NCBI RefSeq assembly: GCF_019670005.1
Contig: NZ_AP019783.1
Coordinates: 3,746,150 to 3,810,149, forward strand
Origin: Methylomagnum ishizawai
GTDB taxonomy: Bacteria; Pseudomonadota; Gammaproteobacteria; Methylococcales; Methylococcaceae
DNA length: 64,000 bases
Direction: 5' to 3'
Shown here: positions 46,906 to 55,980 of the stretch, in pieces
Numbering within the stretch: position 1 is the stretch's first letter
Layout of the letters: every line of letters starts with the position of its first letter
Notes under the pieces: generated by a model
Database searches by the model: none
Told to the model about the DNA's origin: nothing
The model's input: only the letters and a program-made list of their open reading frames with translations
Translations under genes and position numbers: made by a program

Positions 46906-48459
46906 CGGCGCGATCTTCACCACCCGGCCGACCGAGGGCACACCGAGCTGGTTGAAAACGAACAGCAGGTAATAGCCCGGCGGGGCGATATTGGCATGGG
47001 CCGGCGTGAACACCCGTAGCTTTTCATCGGTCCCGCTCCAGCGGAACTCCAGATCGAAGAAGCGCTGCTCGTTGTTCCAATTATGGGTGTCGGCCCCGGC
47101 CCGCACCAAAGTGACCCGTTTCACCCCCCTGGCGGCCTTGAAACTTTCCATCCTCAGCGGATAGCCACGGTTCCAGGCCATGGTGGACGGGCCGCCGAGG
47201 ACCAAGGGCCGACGGGCCAGCTGCCCCGACCCATCGGCCGCGAACAGATAGGGCGGGTAGTAAATCTCCGCATCCATGTTGCGCAGGGGGCCGGGCGCGC
47301 CACCCCCGCCCACCAAGACGGTCGCGTCCGGCAACAGCAAGGCCGTGGAATGATAGAGGCGGGCCTTGGCCGCGGCCGCGCCCAAGGTCCATCGGCCCGT
47401 GGCCGGGTTCCAGGTCTCCACGGCGTAGGCGGCCCCGCCGAGGGAGTTCGGCACCGACGAACCGCCCGTGACCACCACCTGGCCATCGGCCAGCAGGGTG
47501 GCGTTGCCGTGGTAGCGCATTTGGCTGAGCTTGCCGCTCGGGGCGACCACCGGTGCCGGGCCGTTGATATCGAGCACGGCCGAGGCTTGCTTCTCCTGCA
47601 AGAACAAAATCTTGCCCGGCGCGAACATGGCGTTGGGCAGGGTGGATGCCAAATCCACCAAGCCGGATTTGGGAGCCTTGGTCAAAGTCCCCGTGCCCGT
47701 GGGGTCCAGGTAATACGCCGCGCCGAAGTTGGTTTGGATGAACACCTTGCCGTTGGGGGCCTGCCAAGCCCTGGGATAGTACCAATTCCGCGCCCCGTAG
47801 GCTTCCGCGCTGGCGGCGGTGGACAACGAGCGCCAGCCCTTGCCGACTTCGTACACTTCGGGAATCTCGCCATAAATGGTCGTATCCGCCGTGTCCATCT
47901 TCCCCCCCATCACGACCAGTCCGCCGCCGGCCAGGGTCGCCAGGCTGGGATACCAGCGCTTCAAGACCATCGGCGGCTCCTTGACCATCTGGTTGCTGCG
48001 GTAATCGAACAGATTGGTATCGGCGGAAGGCATCCCCTGGGTGGCGGCGACCATCCTCACCGTCCCCGCCGCGACCATGGTCTGGCCGGTGGCGGGGACG
48101 AGCGCCTGCGCCGCACAGAAGATATTGGTCGCCGCCGGGGTCTTGGAATCCAAGGTGAGATGGGCCGCCGATCCCGTGCCCAAGGCGGGTTCCCAGACAT
48201 CGTAGGCCAATTCGGGCTGATGCGTGCCGTTGAGATCGGTGCCGAAACTCAGCACCCGCCCATCCGGCTGCAACACCACATGGATGGGGATGAGCGGCCA
48301 ATCCATCAGCGGCCCGAAAGCGCCCTTGCGATAGGCGTCCGGCCCCCCGTTGAAAGGCGGTGCCACCGTCGCGGCGCGGACCTCCGCGCCACCGCCCAGG
48401 ACGCCCACCGCCGCCAAGGCGGCGGCCAGCACGGTACGGCTTTGTTTTTTGATCTGCAT
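46903..48459 (-). CDS. Copper-radical oxidase, galactose/glyoxal oxidase type (secreted)
   Basis: A 518-residue exported protein; residues 1-30 form a signal peptide ending EVRAA. The Kelch-like beta-propeller and the DUF1929 C-terminal domain of the galactose oxidase family are present. The radical cofactor set is intact: Cys 115 (IFCAAQ) and Tyr 170 (RWYPSLATL) for the Tyr-Cys crosslink, axial Tyr 369 and copper His 370 (RLYHSTALLLPD), second copper His 459 (DTHNWNNEQR), then IAPPGYYLLFVFNQLGVPS. It would oxidise a primary alcohol or aldehyde and produce H2O2 outside the cytoplasm. Fungal and actinobacterial (GlxA) members are known. The substrate here is unknown; the sequence around Tyr 170 is more glyoxal oxidase-like. 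Confidence 0.88.
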   Translation of the reverse strand: MQIKKQSRTVLAAALAAVGVLGGGAEVRAATVAPPFNGGPDAYRKGAFGPLMDWPLIPIHVVLQPDGRVLSFGTDLNGTHQPELAYDVWEPALGTGSAAHLTLDSKTPAATNIFCAAQALVPATGQTMVAAGTVRMVAATQGMPSADTNLFDYRSNQMVKEPPMVLKRWYPSLATLAGGGLVVMGGKMDTADTTIYGEIPEVYEVGKGWRSLSTAASAEAYGARNWYYPRAWQAPNGKVFIQTNFGAAYYLDPTGTGTLTKAPKSGLVDLASTLPNAMFAPGKILFLQEKQASAVLDINGPAPVVAPSGKLSQMRYHGNATLLADGQVVVTGGSSVPNSLGGAAYAVETWNPATGRWTLGAAAAKARLYHSTALLLPDATVLVGGGGAPGPLRNMDAEIYYPPYLFAADGSGQLARRPLVLGGPSTMAWNRGYPLRMESFKAARGVKRVTLVRAGADTHNWNNEQRFFDLEFRWSGTDEKLRVFTPAHANIAPPGYYLLFVFNQLGVPSVGRVVKIAP

Positions 48460-48973
48460 CGTTCATTGACTCCATTCATCGAAAAACCCACGCCTCCGCG
48501 AAGCACCCGGCTATCCAAAGCCGATCCTTGGCCCGGAATCCCCTGCCCCACGCACCCTAATCACCCATAAAACACAGGGTTATCAAGGCAGTCCCCCACC
48601 CCTTCCGGCCCGGCGGACTGGGCGTCCAGGAAACTGGCGGAGACAGCGGGTTTCCGAGGCCGGCCGCGTTCCCGAATGCCCCGGCTACCGGGCATGGACG
48701 GCATTATATAAGGCCCGGCTATTCCGCTAAGCGCTTCCGCATAGTGGAAAATACCTAGCCCGTAAAAACACCTACAGCGTTTTCGCCAGTTAGCCGGGAT
48801 ACCGCCCACAACCACCGGCCCCGCCCGGAAACCGCGTCCAAACGCCGCCGGCCCGCCCCACGGACGAAACCAATCGACATTCCCGCCCCGGCCCATTACA
48901 CTGCGCGGCTGTTTTCCGCCGGGCCGCCCGACCGGCCCCGTGCGTCCACGCCACACCTACAAGGGGAACCGCC
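48460..48973. other. 514-base divergent region with a long leader for the oxidase gene
   Basis: On the minus strand a perfect TATAAT lies at 48703-48708 with only a weak -35 (CTTAGC, 17 bases before). If used, the copper-radical oxidase mRNA would have a leader of about 240 bases containing several GC-rich inverted repeats (for example TGCCC/GGGCA at 48677-48694). No known riboswitch motif was recognised. The right end carries AAGGGGA before the SnoaL-like gene. Confidence 0.45.
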
Positions 48974-49381
48974 ATGAATCCAGCCAGCCAAGCCCTCATC
49001 GAGAACTACTACGCCGCCTTCAACGCGGGCGATATGGATACCTTCCTGGGACTCCTGACCGACGACGTGGTCCACGACATCAACCAGGGCGAGCGCCAAG
49101 TGGGCCGCGAGGCGTTCCGCGAGTTCATGAACCGGATGAACCGCAATTACAAGGAACAACTGGTCGATATGGTCATCATGTCCAGCGAGGACGGCAGCCG
49201 CGCCGCCGCCGAGTTCGTGGTGCTGGGCGAATACCTCGTCACCGACGAAGGCTTGCCGGAAGCCAACGGCCAGAAATACCGCCTGCCCGCCGGTGCCTTC
49301 TTCGACATCCGCGACGGCAAGGTGGCCCGCATCACCAACTATTACAACCTCAACGATTGGATCGCCCAGGTCGGCGGCTAA
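48974..49381 (+). CDS. SnoaL-like/NTF2-fold protein
   Basis: A 135-residue single-domain protein of the NTF2/SnoaL superfamily: LIENYYAAFNAGDMDTFLGLL, DDVVHDINQGERQVGREAFREFM and GAFFDIRDGKVARITNYYNLNDWI. These barrels bind small hydrophobic ligands and act as isomerases, hydrolases or carriers. No catalytic assignment is possible. The gene is followed by the GNAT-nitrilase pair 117 bases away and may work with it. Confidence 0.85.
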   Translation: MNPASQALIENYYAAFNAGDMDTFLGLLTDDVVHDINQGERQVGREAFREFMNRMNRNYKEQLVDMVIMSSEDGSRAAAEFVVLGEYLVTDEGLPEANGQKYRLPAGAFFDIRDGKVARITNYYNLNDWIAQVGG

Positions 49382-49389
49382 TCCCACAC

Positions 49390-49411
49390 GGGACGCGCCC
49401 CGGCGCGTCCC
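49390..49411 (+). terminator. Hairpin downstream of the SnoaL-like gene
   Basis: Perfect 8-base stem GGGACGCG/CGCGTCCC starting nine bases after the stop codon, followed by a second small hairpin (ATCAGGC/GCCTGAT). There is no T-run, so termination would be partial and the next genes may be read through. Confidence 0.4.
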
Positions 49412-49497
49412 GCCCGCGGCGGAATCAGGCGTGGCCTGATCCGATTCCTTCATGCTCCCCTCTCCCCGAGGGAGAAGGGACCCACCGGACCCCGCCC

Positions 49498-50109
49498 ATG
49501 AGCGAAATCACCATCAAGCGTTTCACCGGCCACGACCCGGACCTGCCCGCCTATCTGCCCGACCTCGCCCGGCTCCGCATCCAGGTGTTCCGGGATTTCC
49601 CCTACCTCTACGACGGCACGGTCGAATACGAGGAGAAATACCTCAAGACCTACACCGACTGCGCCGAAAGCGTGATCGTGCTGGTGCTGGATGGCGAGCA
49701 AGTGGTCGGCGCGACCACCGGCCTCCCCATGGACGCCGAAACCCCGGAATTCCAACAGCCCTTCGTCGCCCAGGGCTACGACCCCGCCAAGATTTTCTAC
49801 TGCGCCGAATCGGTGCTGCTTTCCGATTACCGGGGCCGGGGCATCTATCCCAAGTTCTTCGCCGAGCGGGAGGGCCATGCCCGCACCCTGGGCCGGTTCG
49901 ACCTCGTGACCTTCTGCTGCGTGCAGCGGCCCGAGGACCATCCGCTCCGGCCCGCCGACTACGCGCCGCTGGACCGCATCTGGACCCAGTTCGGCTATGT
50001 CAAACATCCCGAACTCCACACCACCTACACCTGGAAAGACGTGGACCAAGCGGAGGAAACCGCCAAGCCCATGGTGTTCTGGCTCAAATCCTTGCGGGAG
50101 GCACGCTGA
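49498..50109 (+). CDS. GNAT family N-acetyltransferase
   Basis: A 203-residue GNAT acetyltransferase beginning at 49498 ([13 protein letters not shown]). The acetyl-CoA-binding stretch is [22 protein letters not shown], preceded by the strand [16 protein letters not shown]. Its stop overlaps the start of the carbon-nitrogen hydrolase gene by one base (TGATG). This pair, sometimes fused, is widespread in bacteria. The acyl acceptor is unknown. Confidence 0.88.
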   Translation: MSEITIKRFTGHDPDLPAYLPDLARLRIQVFRDFPYLYDGTVEYEEKYLKTYTDCAESVIVLVLDGEQVVGATTGLPMDAETPEFQQPFVAQGYDPAKIFYCAESVLLSDYRGRGIYPKFFAEREGHARTLGRFDLVTFCCVQRPEDHPLRPADYAPLDRIWTQFGYVKHPELHTTYTWKDVDQAEETAKPMVFWLKSLREAR

Positions 50110-50981
50110 TGGCCGCCCAAGCGTTCCGCCTCGCCACCGCGCAATACGACATCGGCTTCTTGAAGAATTGGGACGCCTATGCGGCCAAGATCGCCCGTTG
50201 GGTCGGGGACGCCGCCGCGAACGGCGCGAAGCTGCTGGTGTTCCCGGAATACTTCAGCATGGAACTGGCCTCGCTGTTCCCGGAGGAGGTTTACAAGTCG
50301 CTATCGAAGCAACTCGGCGAAATGCAATCGGTGTTGCCGGATTTCATGATGCTGTTCACCGACCTGGCCGAGCAGCATGGGGTGTATATCGTGGCGGGCT
50401 CGTTCCCGGTGCTACAGGCGGATGGCGGCTACCGCAACCGCGCCTTCCTGTTCCGTCCGGACGGCGGCGCGGATTTCCAGGACAAGCTGCAAATGACCCG
50501 CTTCGAGAACGAGCAATGGCTGATCAACGCCGGGGAAGGCATCAAGACCTTCGAGACCGAGTTCGGGCGGATCGGCATCAACATCTGCTACGACTCGGAA
50601 TTCCCGATGATCGCCCGCAAGCAGGTGGAAGCCGGGGCCGATTTGATCCTGGTGCCGAGTTGCACCGATACCACCGCCGGTTATTGGCGGGTGCGGATCG
50701 GCTGCCAGGCGCGGGCCTTGGAGAACCAGTGCTATGTGGTGCAGTCGCCGACCGTGGGCCTTGCGCCCTGGTCGGAAGCGGTGGATGTGAATATCGGGGC
50801 GGCGGCGGTGTATACGCCGGTGGATTATGGTTTCCCCGATAACGGCGTGCTGGCTATCGGCGAGATCAACCAAGCCCAGTGGGTTTATGCCGAGATCGAT
50901 TTGGCTGCCATCGCCAAGATTCGGCAGACCGGGCAGGTGTTCAATTATCGGGATTGGGACGGGCAGTTCCGGTGCGTTTGA
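50109..50981 (+). CDS. Carbon-nitrogen hydrolase (nitrilase superfamily)
   Basis: A 290-residue amidase-type enzyme with the complete Glu-Lys-Cys triad: Glu 47 (VFPEYFS), Lys 126 (FQDKLQMTRFE) and Cys 160 (INICYDSEFP). DTTAGYWRVRIGCQARALENQCYVV is the conserved dimer-side stretch. It probably hydrolyses an amide made or modified with the aid of the coupled GNAT protein. The start follows directly from the TGATG junction. Confidence 0.93.
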   Translation: MAAQAFRLATAQYDIGFLKNWDAYAAKIARWVGDAAANGAKLLVFPEYFSMELASLFPEEVYKSLSKQLGEMQSVLPDFMMLFTDLAEQHGVYIVAGSFPVLQADGGYRNRAFLFRPDGGADFQDKLQMTRFENEQWLINAGEGIKTFETEFGRIGINICYDSEFPMIARKQVEAGADLILVPSCTDTTAGYWRVRIGCQARALENQCYVVQSPTVGLAPWSEAVDVNIGAAAVYTPVDYGFPDNGVLAIGEINQAQWVYAEIDLAAIAKIRQTGQVFNYRDWDGQFRCV

Positions 50982-51101
50982 TTCCGCTATCCGCCACTGT
51001 CGGCTGAAAGCATGAAACCGCCACACCGGAACGCCTGGGAATAAAGATAGGCTTGGGCAATAACCCGCCCCCGGACCGGCCAGGAGCGGGCCGGTTCGCC
51101 G

Positions 51102-51626
51102 CTATTCCTTGCCGATCTGATAAAGCTCTCTCTCGTTGTCCTCGACGATCTTGCCGGTGGCGGCGTCCACTTCCAGCTTGATCTCGCCCTTGTCGGTTTG
51201 GATATCGAGCTCGTAGGAGGCGCTGCCATCGGCCTCGATCTCGTATTCGACCTCGACCACTTCGCCCGGATGGGCTTTCAAGGCGATTGCCTTGGCTTGT
51301 TCCAAGGTGATTTTGGCCTTCGCCTTGAACAGGGCGGCCTCGGCGTTATCGACCTCCTGTTCCTCCTCGGTGATCTTGCCTTGGTTGGCATCGCATTCGA
51401 GTTCCCAGCTCTTGCCATCCTTGCCGAGAATCTCGAATTCATAGGTGGGAACGCCGCGCTCGTCCTTGAATTCCAGCTTGACCACCTCGCCTTCGCGCTG
51501 GGCGAGGACCGCTTTCAGGCAGGCTTCCATGCCGGCCTGGGTCTTGGGTAGGTCGAGGGCCGCCGTGGCCGGGGCGGAAGCGGCGAGCGCCAGGAAAGCC
51601 CACAGGATGCGTTGCGGATTGCTCAT
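51102..51626 (-). CDS. Exported protein with two PepSY domains
   Basis: A 174-residue protein with a signal peptide (LWAFLALAASAPATAA) and two PepSY-like repeats: VVKLEFKDERGVPTYEFEIL and VVEVEYEIEADGSASYELDI, each followed by an (E/D)xxxGK(I/S) stretch. PepSY domains are found in protease propeptides and regulatory periplasmic proteins and are thought to restrain protease activity. AGGAG precedes the ATG. It lies 141 bases downstream of the response-regulator gene on the same strand. Confidence 0.85.
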   Translation of the reverse strand: MSNPQRILWAFLALAASAPATAALDLPKTQAGMEACLKAVLAQREGEVVKLEFKDERGVPTYEFEILGKDGKSWELECDANQGKITEEEQEVDNAEAALFKAKAKITLEQAKAIALKAHPGEVVEVEYEIEADGSASYELDIQTDKGEIKLEVDAATGKIVEDNERELYQIGKE

Positions 51627-51767
51627 GGTTGTTCTCCTTTAACATAAACAGTTGGATCCCCCCACCCGGATCGGGTTGGCAGGGATAACCGATTATAGGC
51701 CGCGCCGGATAAATGGCCGCGCCCGCTTTGAACAACCCCGGTGTCGTACCCGGTTCCAAACCGCGGC

Positions 51768-52415
51768 CTAATTCCTGAACAAGCCATATTCATAGGCGAT
51801 ATGCGCCATTTCCGCCGTGGTGCGGGCGTTCAACTTGCTTTTGACCAGGGTGGTGTAGTTCGCCACGGTCTTGTAGCCCAGTTGCAACTCGTCCGCCACC
51901 TCGCGGGTGGTCAGCCCCTTCGCCAGCAGGCAGAAAATATCGAACTCGCGCGGCGACAACTCGTTGAGCGCCGTCGGCCCGGTGTTCTTGATGAAGGTCT
52001 GCACCGCCAATTTCTGCGCCAGTTCCGGCTCCACATAGCATTCGCCCTGGGCCACCTTCATCACCGCCTCGACCAGGGTCTCGGGGGCGCAGCTCTTGGT
52101 GATATAGCCCCTGGCCCCGGCTTCGAGGGCGCGGGTCACATAGGCGTGTTCGTCGTGGATGCTGAACATCAGGATGCGGGCGGCGGGATCGCGGGCGATG
52201 ATGCGGCGCAAGGCCGCCAAGCCGCCGATGCCGGGCAGGTTCAAATCCATGACCGTGACCATGGGCCGGTAGTCCTGGTAATACTGGCAGGCTTCCTCGC
52301 TACGCCCGGCCTCGCACACGACTTCCATGCTCCCGCTTTGGGACAGCAGCAGGCGATAGCCCGCCCGCACCACGGCATGGTCGTCCACCAGCATGACGGT
52401 GATTTTGGGATTCAT
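51768..52415 (-). CDS. LuxR/NarL-type response regulator next to the mxa operon
   Basis: A 215-residue two-domain regulator. The receiver domain has the acidic pair VDDH and phospho-acceptor Asp 57 (TVMDLNLPG). The C-terminal LuxR-type helix-turn-helix reads LSPREFDIFCLLAKGL and on to GYKTVANYTTLVKSKL. GGAG lies before the ATG at 52413-52415, which overlaps the kinase stop (ATGA). In methanotrophs a LuxR-type regulator called MxaB is needed for mxa expression; the position beside mxaF makes this gene its likely equivalent, but that is inference. Confidence 0.92.
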   Translation of the reverse strand: MNPKITVMLVDDHAVVRAGYRLLLSQSGSMEVVCEAGRSEEACQYYQDYRPMVTVMDLNLPGIGGLAALRRIIARDPAARILMFSIHDEHAYVTRALEAGARGYITKSCAPETLVEAVMKVAQGECYVEPELAQKLAVQTFIKNTGPTALNELSPREFDIFCLLAKGLTTREVADELQLGYKTVANYTTLVKSKLNARTTAEMAHIAYEYGLFRN

Positions 52416-53755
52416 CGGTTGGTTTCTCCGTAGGGAATGCGAATAGCGATGGCGGCCCCGCGCCCTGGGCCGGTGTCCAATTGGAAATGTCCGCCCAGGC
52501 CCGCCACCCGTTCCTTCATACCGGCCAGCCCGAAGCCGCGGCGGGGTTGCCCAGGGTCGAAGCCGCGGCCATCGTCGCGGAACGCCAGTTCGATCCAGCC
52601 CCCCGCCCCGGCCTCGGCCAACCCCAGGCGGATGGACACCTGCCGGGCCTCGGCATGGCGGGCCACATTGGTCAGGCATTCCTGGACGATGCGGTATAGG
52701 TGGATGCTGGCTTCCCCGGCGTATTCGTCCAGTCCGTCCTCGCACGCGCAGTCGATGGCGAGGCCGGGCTGGGCGACCCGCCAGTTCCCCACCAAATCCT
52801 CCAGCGAGGCGGTCAAGCCCAGTTCGTCGAGGATGCTGGGCCTGAGGCGGCGCATCATGGCGCGGACCACGCCGAACAAGCGGTCGCAGGTCGCCATGAT
52901 ATGGTCGGCGGCTTCGCGGTTGGCGGCGGCGTGGTGGCGGAGGGCGGCGGCCATGGCCTTGATCGCGGTCACGGACTGGCCGAATTCGTCGTGGAGTTCG
53001 CGGGCCAGGTGGCGGCGCTCCTCCTCCTGGATCGACATGGATTGGCGGATCAAGGCGCGGTTCTCGTCGCGGGATTTCTCCAGGGCGGCGGCCATGTGGT
53101 TGAACGCGCCCGAGATGCGCTGGAATTCCGGCAGGGAGAAACCGGGCAGGCGCTTGCCGTATTCACCTTTCTCGATGCCTTCCAGGCCGTCCATGATCTG
53201 CCCCACGGCGCGGAAGGCGCGGCCCACGGTGATATGCACCAAGCCATACACCGCCAGGGCCAGGGCCAGCAATAGATAAAGGAAACCTTCGGTTTCGCGC
53301 CAAGCCTCGGCGATTTCGTCGCCGCTTTCGGCCTCGATGCGGAGGGCCGCCCGCCCGCCCGCGCCATCGGACAGCAGCCTTTCCTCCACCACGGGTTCCG
53401 GCATGACCGCCCAACGGAACCAGCCCGGCGCGTCCGCCTCGGGCGCGGCGGGCGGCAGGTTGAGGACCGTGGCGGCTTGGCCGGCGAAATGGATGCGCAG
53501 GTGGCGGGTGCGCTCCAAGCGCCCCAATTGGGACAGCCAGACCGAATACGGGGTACCGCTAGGGCTGGCTTCCTTGCCCACGGCGGCTTGGCCCGCCTCG
53601 ATCAATTGCAGGGCCAGGTTCACCGTGGAACGGGTTTCCTCCTCGACCGAACGGCTGGCGCTGTGGATGGCGAACACGAAACCCAGCCCGATGATCAGCA
53701 GCATCGCGGTCGCGATCATCACATTCAAACGGAAGCGCAAACTGAATCCGATCAT
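52412..53755 (-). CDS. Membrane sensor histidine kinase (HisKA_3), partner of the LuxR-type regulator
   Basis: A 447-residue kinase with two transmembrane segments (about 14-31 and 158-175) enclosing a 125-residue periplasmic sensor, a HAMP-like linker, the HisKA_3 phospho-acceptor His 255 in ARELHDEFGQS, and the ATPase motifs ECLTNVARHAEA and FRDDGRGFDPGQPRRGFGLAGM. The ATG at 53753-53755 was chosen; a TTG 18 bases upstream is possible. It is divergent from mxaF and cotranscribed with the regulator. A kinase of this kind, MxaY, controls the calcium/lanthanide switch in Methylotuvimicrobium buryatense; equivalence here is inferred from position. Confidence 0.92.
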   Translation of the reverse strand: MIGFSLRFRLNVMIATAMLLIIGLGFVFAIHSASRSVEEETRSTVNLALQLIEAGQAAVGKEASPSGTPYSVWLSQLGRLERTRHLRIHFAGQAATVLNLPPAAPEADAPGWFRWAVMPEPVVEERLLSDGAGGRAALRIEAESGDEIAEAWRETEGFLYLLLALALAVYGLVHITVGRAFRAVGQIMDGLEGIEKGEYGKRLPGFSLPEFQRISGAFNHMAAALEKSRDENRALIRQSMSIQEEERRHLARELHDEFGQSVTAIKAMAAALRHHAAANREAADHIMATCDRLFGVVRAMMRRLRPSILDELGLTASLEDLVGNWRVAQPGLAIDCACEDGLDEYAGEASIHLYRIVQECLTNVARHAEARQVSIRLGLAEAGAGGWIELAFRDDGRGFDPGQPRRGFGLAGMKERVAGLGGHFQLDTGPGRGAAIAIRIPYGETNR

Positions 53756-54078
53756 GGCGTGGGGGTCGTTCAAAGGCTAGGTGGTGCCGGGACGCTCTAG
53801 CCTAACCCATCGCGGAGGCCAAACCATCGGGAGATATTCCCGAATACATCCGGGAAAAAATCCGAACGCCACACCCACCCCCACGCACCGCCCCACCCCG
53901 GCGGCAACGCCCACCGGGAAGATTTTTCGTCGTTTTGATGATTTTTTCCCGCCTGTATTGAGTCTGGATTCCGTATTTCCCCCCCGGTCCCGGCGGGCAC
54001 AATGCGCTCCGGCAAACCCTGGGCTGTCCTGCTTCCGGGTAGCCCCTACAAGAACGACCGGACCTTAGGAGGAATCCC
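53756..54078. other. 323-base divergent control region between the histidine kinase and mxaF
   Basis: No gene is present. A possible mxaF promoter is TTGATG (53935-53940) with TATTGA (53956-53961), but the 15-base spacing is short. The hairpin TTCCCG/CGGGAA near 53837-53858 is a second candidate control element. mxaF has AGGAGG at 54067-54072, six bases before the ATG, which suits very high expression. Confidence 0.45.
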
Positions 54079-55887
54079 ATGCAAATGCGTAAGCTGGCGG
54101 CGGCCGTCGGAGCCGTGCTGTTCACGACCGGCCTCGCCGCCGTATCCGGCGTGGCCTCGGCCAACGCCGACCTCGACCGGCTGTCCCACGACGACCGCAA
54201 CTGGGCCATGCAGACCAAGGACTATTCCGCGACCCATTTCTCGAAAATGACGCAGATCAACGCGGACAACGTCAAATATCTGAAACCGGCCTGGACCTTT
54301 TCCACCGGCACCCTGCACGGCCACGAAGGCGCGCCGCTGGTGGTGGACGGCATCATGTACGTCCACACCCCGTTCCCGAACAATGTCTACGCCATCGATC
54401 TCAACGATCCCGGCAAGATCCTCTGGCAGTACAAGCCCAAGCAGAACCCCGCCGCCCGCGCCGTGGCCTGCTGCGACGTGGTGAACCGCGGCGTGGCCTA
54501 CGTCCCGGCGGGCGACCATGGCCCGGCCAAGATTTTCCTGGCCCAGTTGGACGGCAATGTCGTCGCGCTGAACGCCAAGACCGGCGAAGAAATCTGGAAG
54601 GTGGAAAACTCCGATATCACCATGGGTTCGACCCTGACCGGCGCGCCCTTCGTCGCCAAGGACAAGGTGTTGATCGGTTCCGCCGGGGCCGAGTTGGGCG
54701 TCCGGGGCTATGTCACCGCCTACAACATCAAGGACGGCAAGCAGGAGTGGCGGGCCTACGCCACCGGGCCGGACTCCGACTTGCTGCTCGACGACAAATT
54801 CAACGAACACAACCCGCACTACGGCCAGTTCGGCCTAGGGCTCCAGACCTGGGAAGGCGACGCCTGGAAGATCGGCGGCGGCACCAACTGGGGTTGGTAT
54901 GCCTACGATCCCAAGCTGGACATGGTTTATTACGGTTCCGGCAACCCGGCGCCGTGGAACGAAACCATGCGTCCCGGCGACAACAAATGGACCATGACCA
55001 TCTGGGGCCGCGACCTGGAAACCGGCAAGGCCAAGTTCGGCTACCAGAAGACGCCGCACGACGAATGGGATTACGCCGGTATCAACTACATGGGCCTGTC
55101 CGAGCAGGAAGTGGATGGCAAAATCCAGCCCTTGCTGACCCACCCCGACCGCAACGGCCTGGTCTACACCCTCAACCGCGAAACCGGCACCCTGGTCAAC
55201 GCCTTCAAGATCGACGACACCGTCAACTGGGTGAAGAAGGTCGATCTGAAAACCGGCCTCCCCATCCGCGACCCGGAATACGCCACCTACATGGACCACG
55301 AAGGCAAGGGCATCTGTCCTTCCGCCATGGGCTACCACAACCAGGGGCTAGAGTCCTACGACCCGGACAAGAAGCTGTTCTTCATGGGCGTGAACCATAT
55401 CTGCATGGACTGGGAACCGTTCATGCTGCCCTACCGCGCCGGCCAGTTCTTCGTGGGCGCGACCCTCAATATGTACCCCGGCCCGAAAGGCACCCTGGGC
55501 CAGGTCAAGGCCATGAACTCCGTCACCGGCAAGATGGAATGGGAAGTGCCGGAGAAGTTCTCGGTCTGGGGCGGCACGCTCGCCACCGCCGGCAACCTGG
55601 TGTTCTACGGCACCCTGGATGGCTACATCAAGGCCCGCGACTCCCGCACCGGCGACCTGTTGTGGAAGTTCAAGCTGCCCTCCGGCGTCATCGGCCATCC
55701 GATCACCTACATGCACAACGGCAAGCAGTACGTCGCCATCTATTCCGGCGTGGGCGGCTGGCCGGGCGTCGGCTTGGTGTTCGACCTAAAAGACCCGACC
55801 GCCGGCCTCGGCGCGGTGGGCGCGTTCAAGGAACTGGCCCATTACACCCAGATGGGCGGTTCGGTGTTCGTGTTCGCGCTCAACTAA
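54079..55887 (+). CDS. mxaF: Methanol dehydrogenase large subunit MxaF (PQQ, calcium type)
   Basis: Periplasmic PQQ-dependent enzyme oxidising methanol to formaldehyde; 602 residues with a signal peptide cleaved after about ASANA. The vicinal disulfide CC is at 131-132 (AVACCDV). The catalytic Asp 331 lies in DEWDYAG; position +2 is Ala 333, where lanthanide enzymes (XoxF) have Asp, so calcium is expected. Tryptophan docking motifs of the eight-bladed propeller (for example [16 protein letters not shown]) repeat through the chain. It heads the mxa operon. Confidence 0.98.
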   Translation: MQMRKLAAAVGAVLFTTGLAAVSGVASANADLDRLSHDDRNWAMQTKDYSATHFSKMTQINADNVKYLKPAWTFSTGTLHGHEGAPLVVDGIMYVHTPFPNNVYAIDLNDPGKILWQYKPKQNPAARAVACCDVVNRGVAYVPAGDHGPAKIFLAQLDGNVVALNAKTGEEIWKVENSDITMGSTLTGAPFVAKDKVLIGSAGAELGVRGYVTAYNIKDGKQEWRAYATGPDSDLLLDDKFNEHNPHYGQFGLGLQTWEGDAWKIGGGTNWGWYAYDPKLDMVYYGSGNPAPWNETMRPGDNKWTMTIWGRDLETGKAKFGYQKTPHDEWDYAGINYMGLSEQEVDGKIQPLLTHPDRNGLVYTLNRETGTLVNAFKIDDTVNWVKKVDLKTGLPIRDPEYATYMDHEGKGICPSAMGYHNQGLESYDPDKKLFFMGVNHICMDWEPFMLPYRAGQFFVGATLNMYPGPKGTLGQVKAMNSVTGKMEWEVPEKFSVWGGTLATAGNLVFYGTLDGYIKARDSRTGDLLWKFKLPSGVIGHPITYMHNGKQYVAIYSGVGGWPGVGLVFDLKDPTAGLGAVGAFKELAHYTQMGGSVFVFALN

Positions 55888-55893
55888 GCCAAC

Positions 55894-55964
55894 GTAGGGT
55901 GGGCATGGAGCCATGCCCACCATTTCTCCGGCGCACGGTGGGCATGGACACATGCCCACCCTAC
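55894..55964. repeat. Paired REP-like palindromes between mxaF and mxaJ
   Basis: Two adjacent palindromes, GGTGGGCATGG/CCATGCCCACC (55899-55921) and GGTGGGCATG/CATGCCCACC (55937-55960), are bracketed by GTAGGG and CCCTAC in opposite orientation, a BIME-like pair. It occupies almost all of the 93-base gap. Such structures can slow 3' exonucleases and raise the yield of the upstream gene. Confidence 0.8.
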
Positions 55965-55980
55965 ATAGGAATTTCGATCT

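Noticed and set aside
48561-48956. A minus-strand frame of 131 residues in the oxidase leader
   Set aside because: No recognisable family, no ribosome site and an unusual composition; it may be part of an untranslated leader.
53837-53858. Hairpin TTCCCG/CGGGAA in the mxaF control region as a terminator of the divergent genes
   Set aside because: The neighbouring base run is A on the plus strand and lies upstream of the stem on the minus strand, so it is not a terminator in either useful direction.
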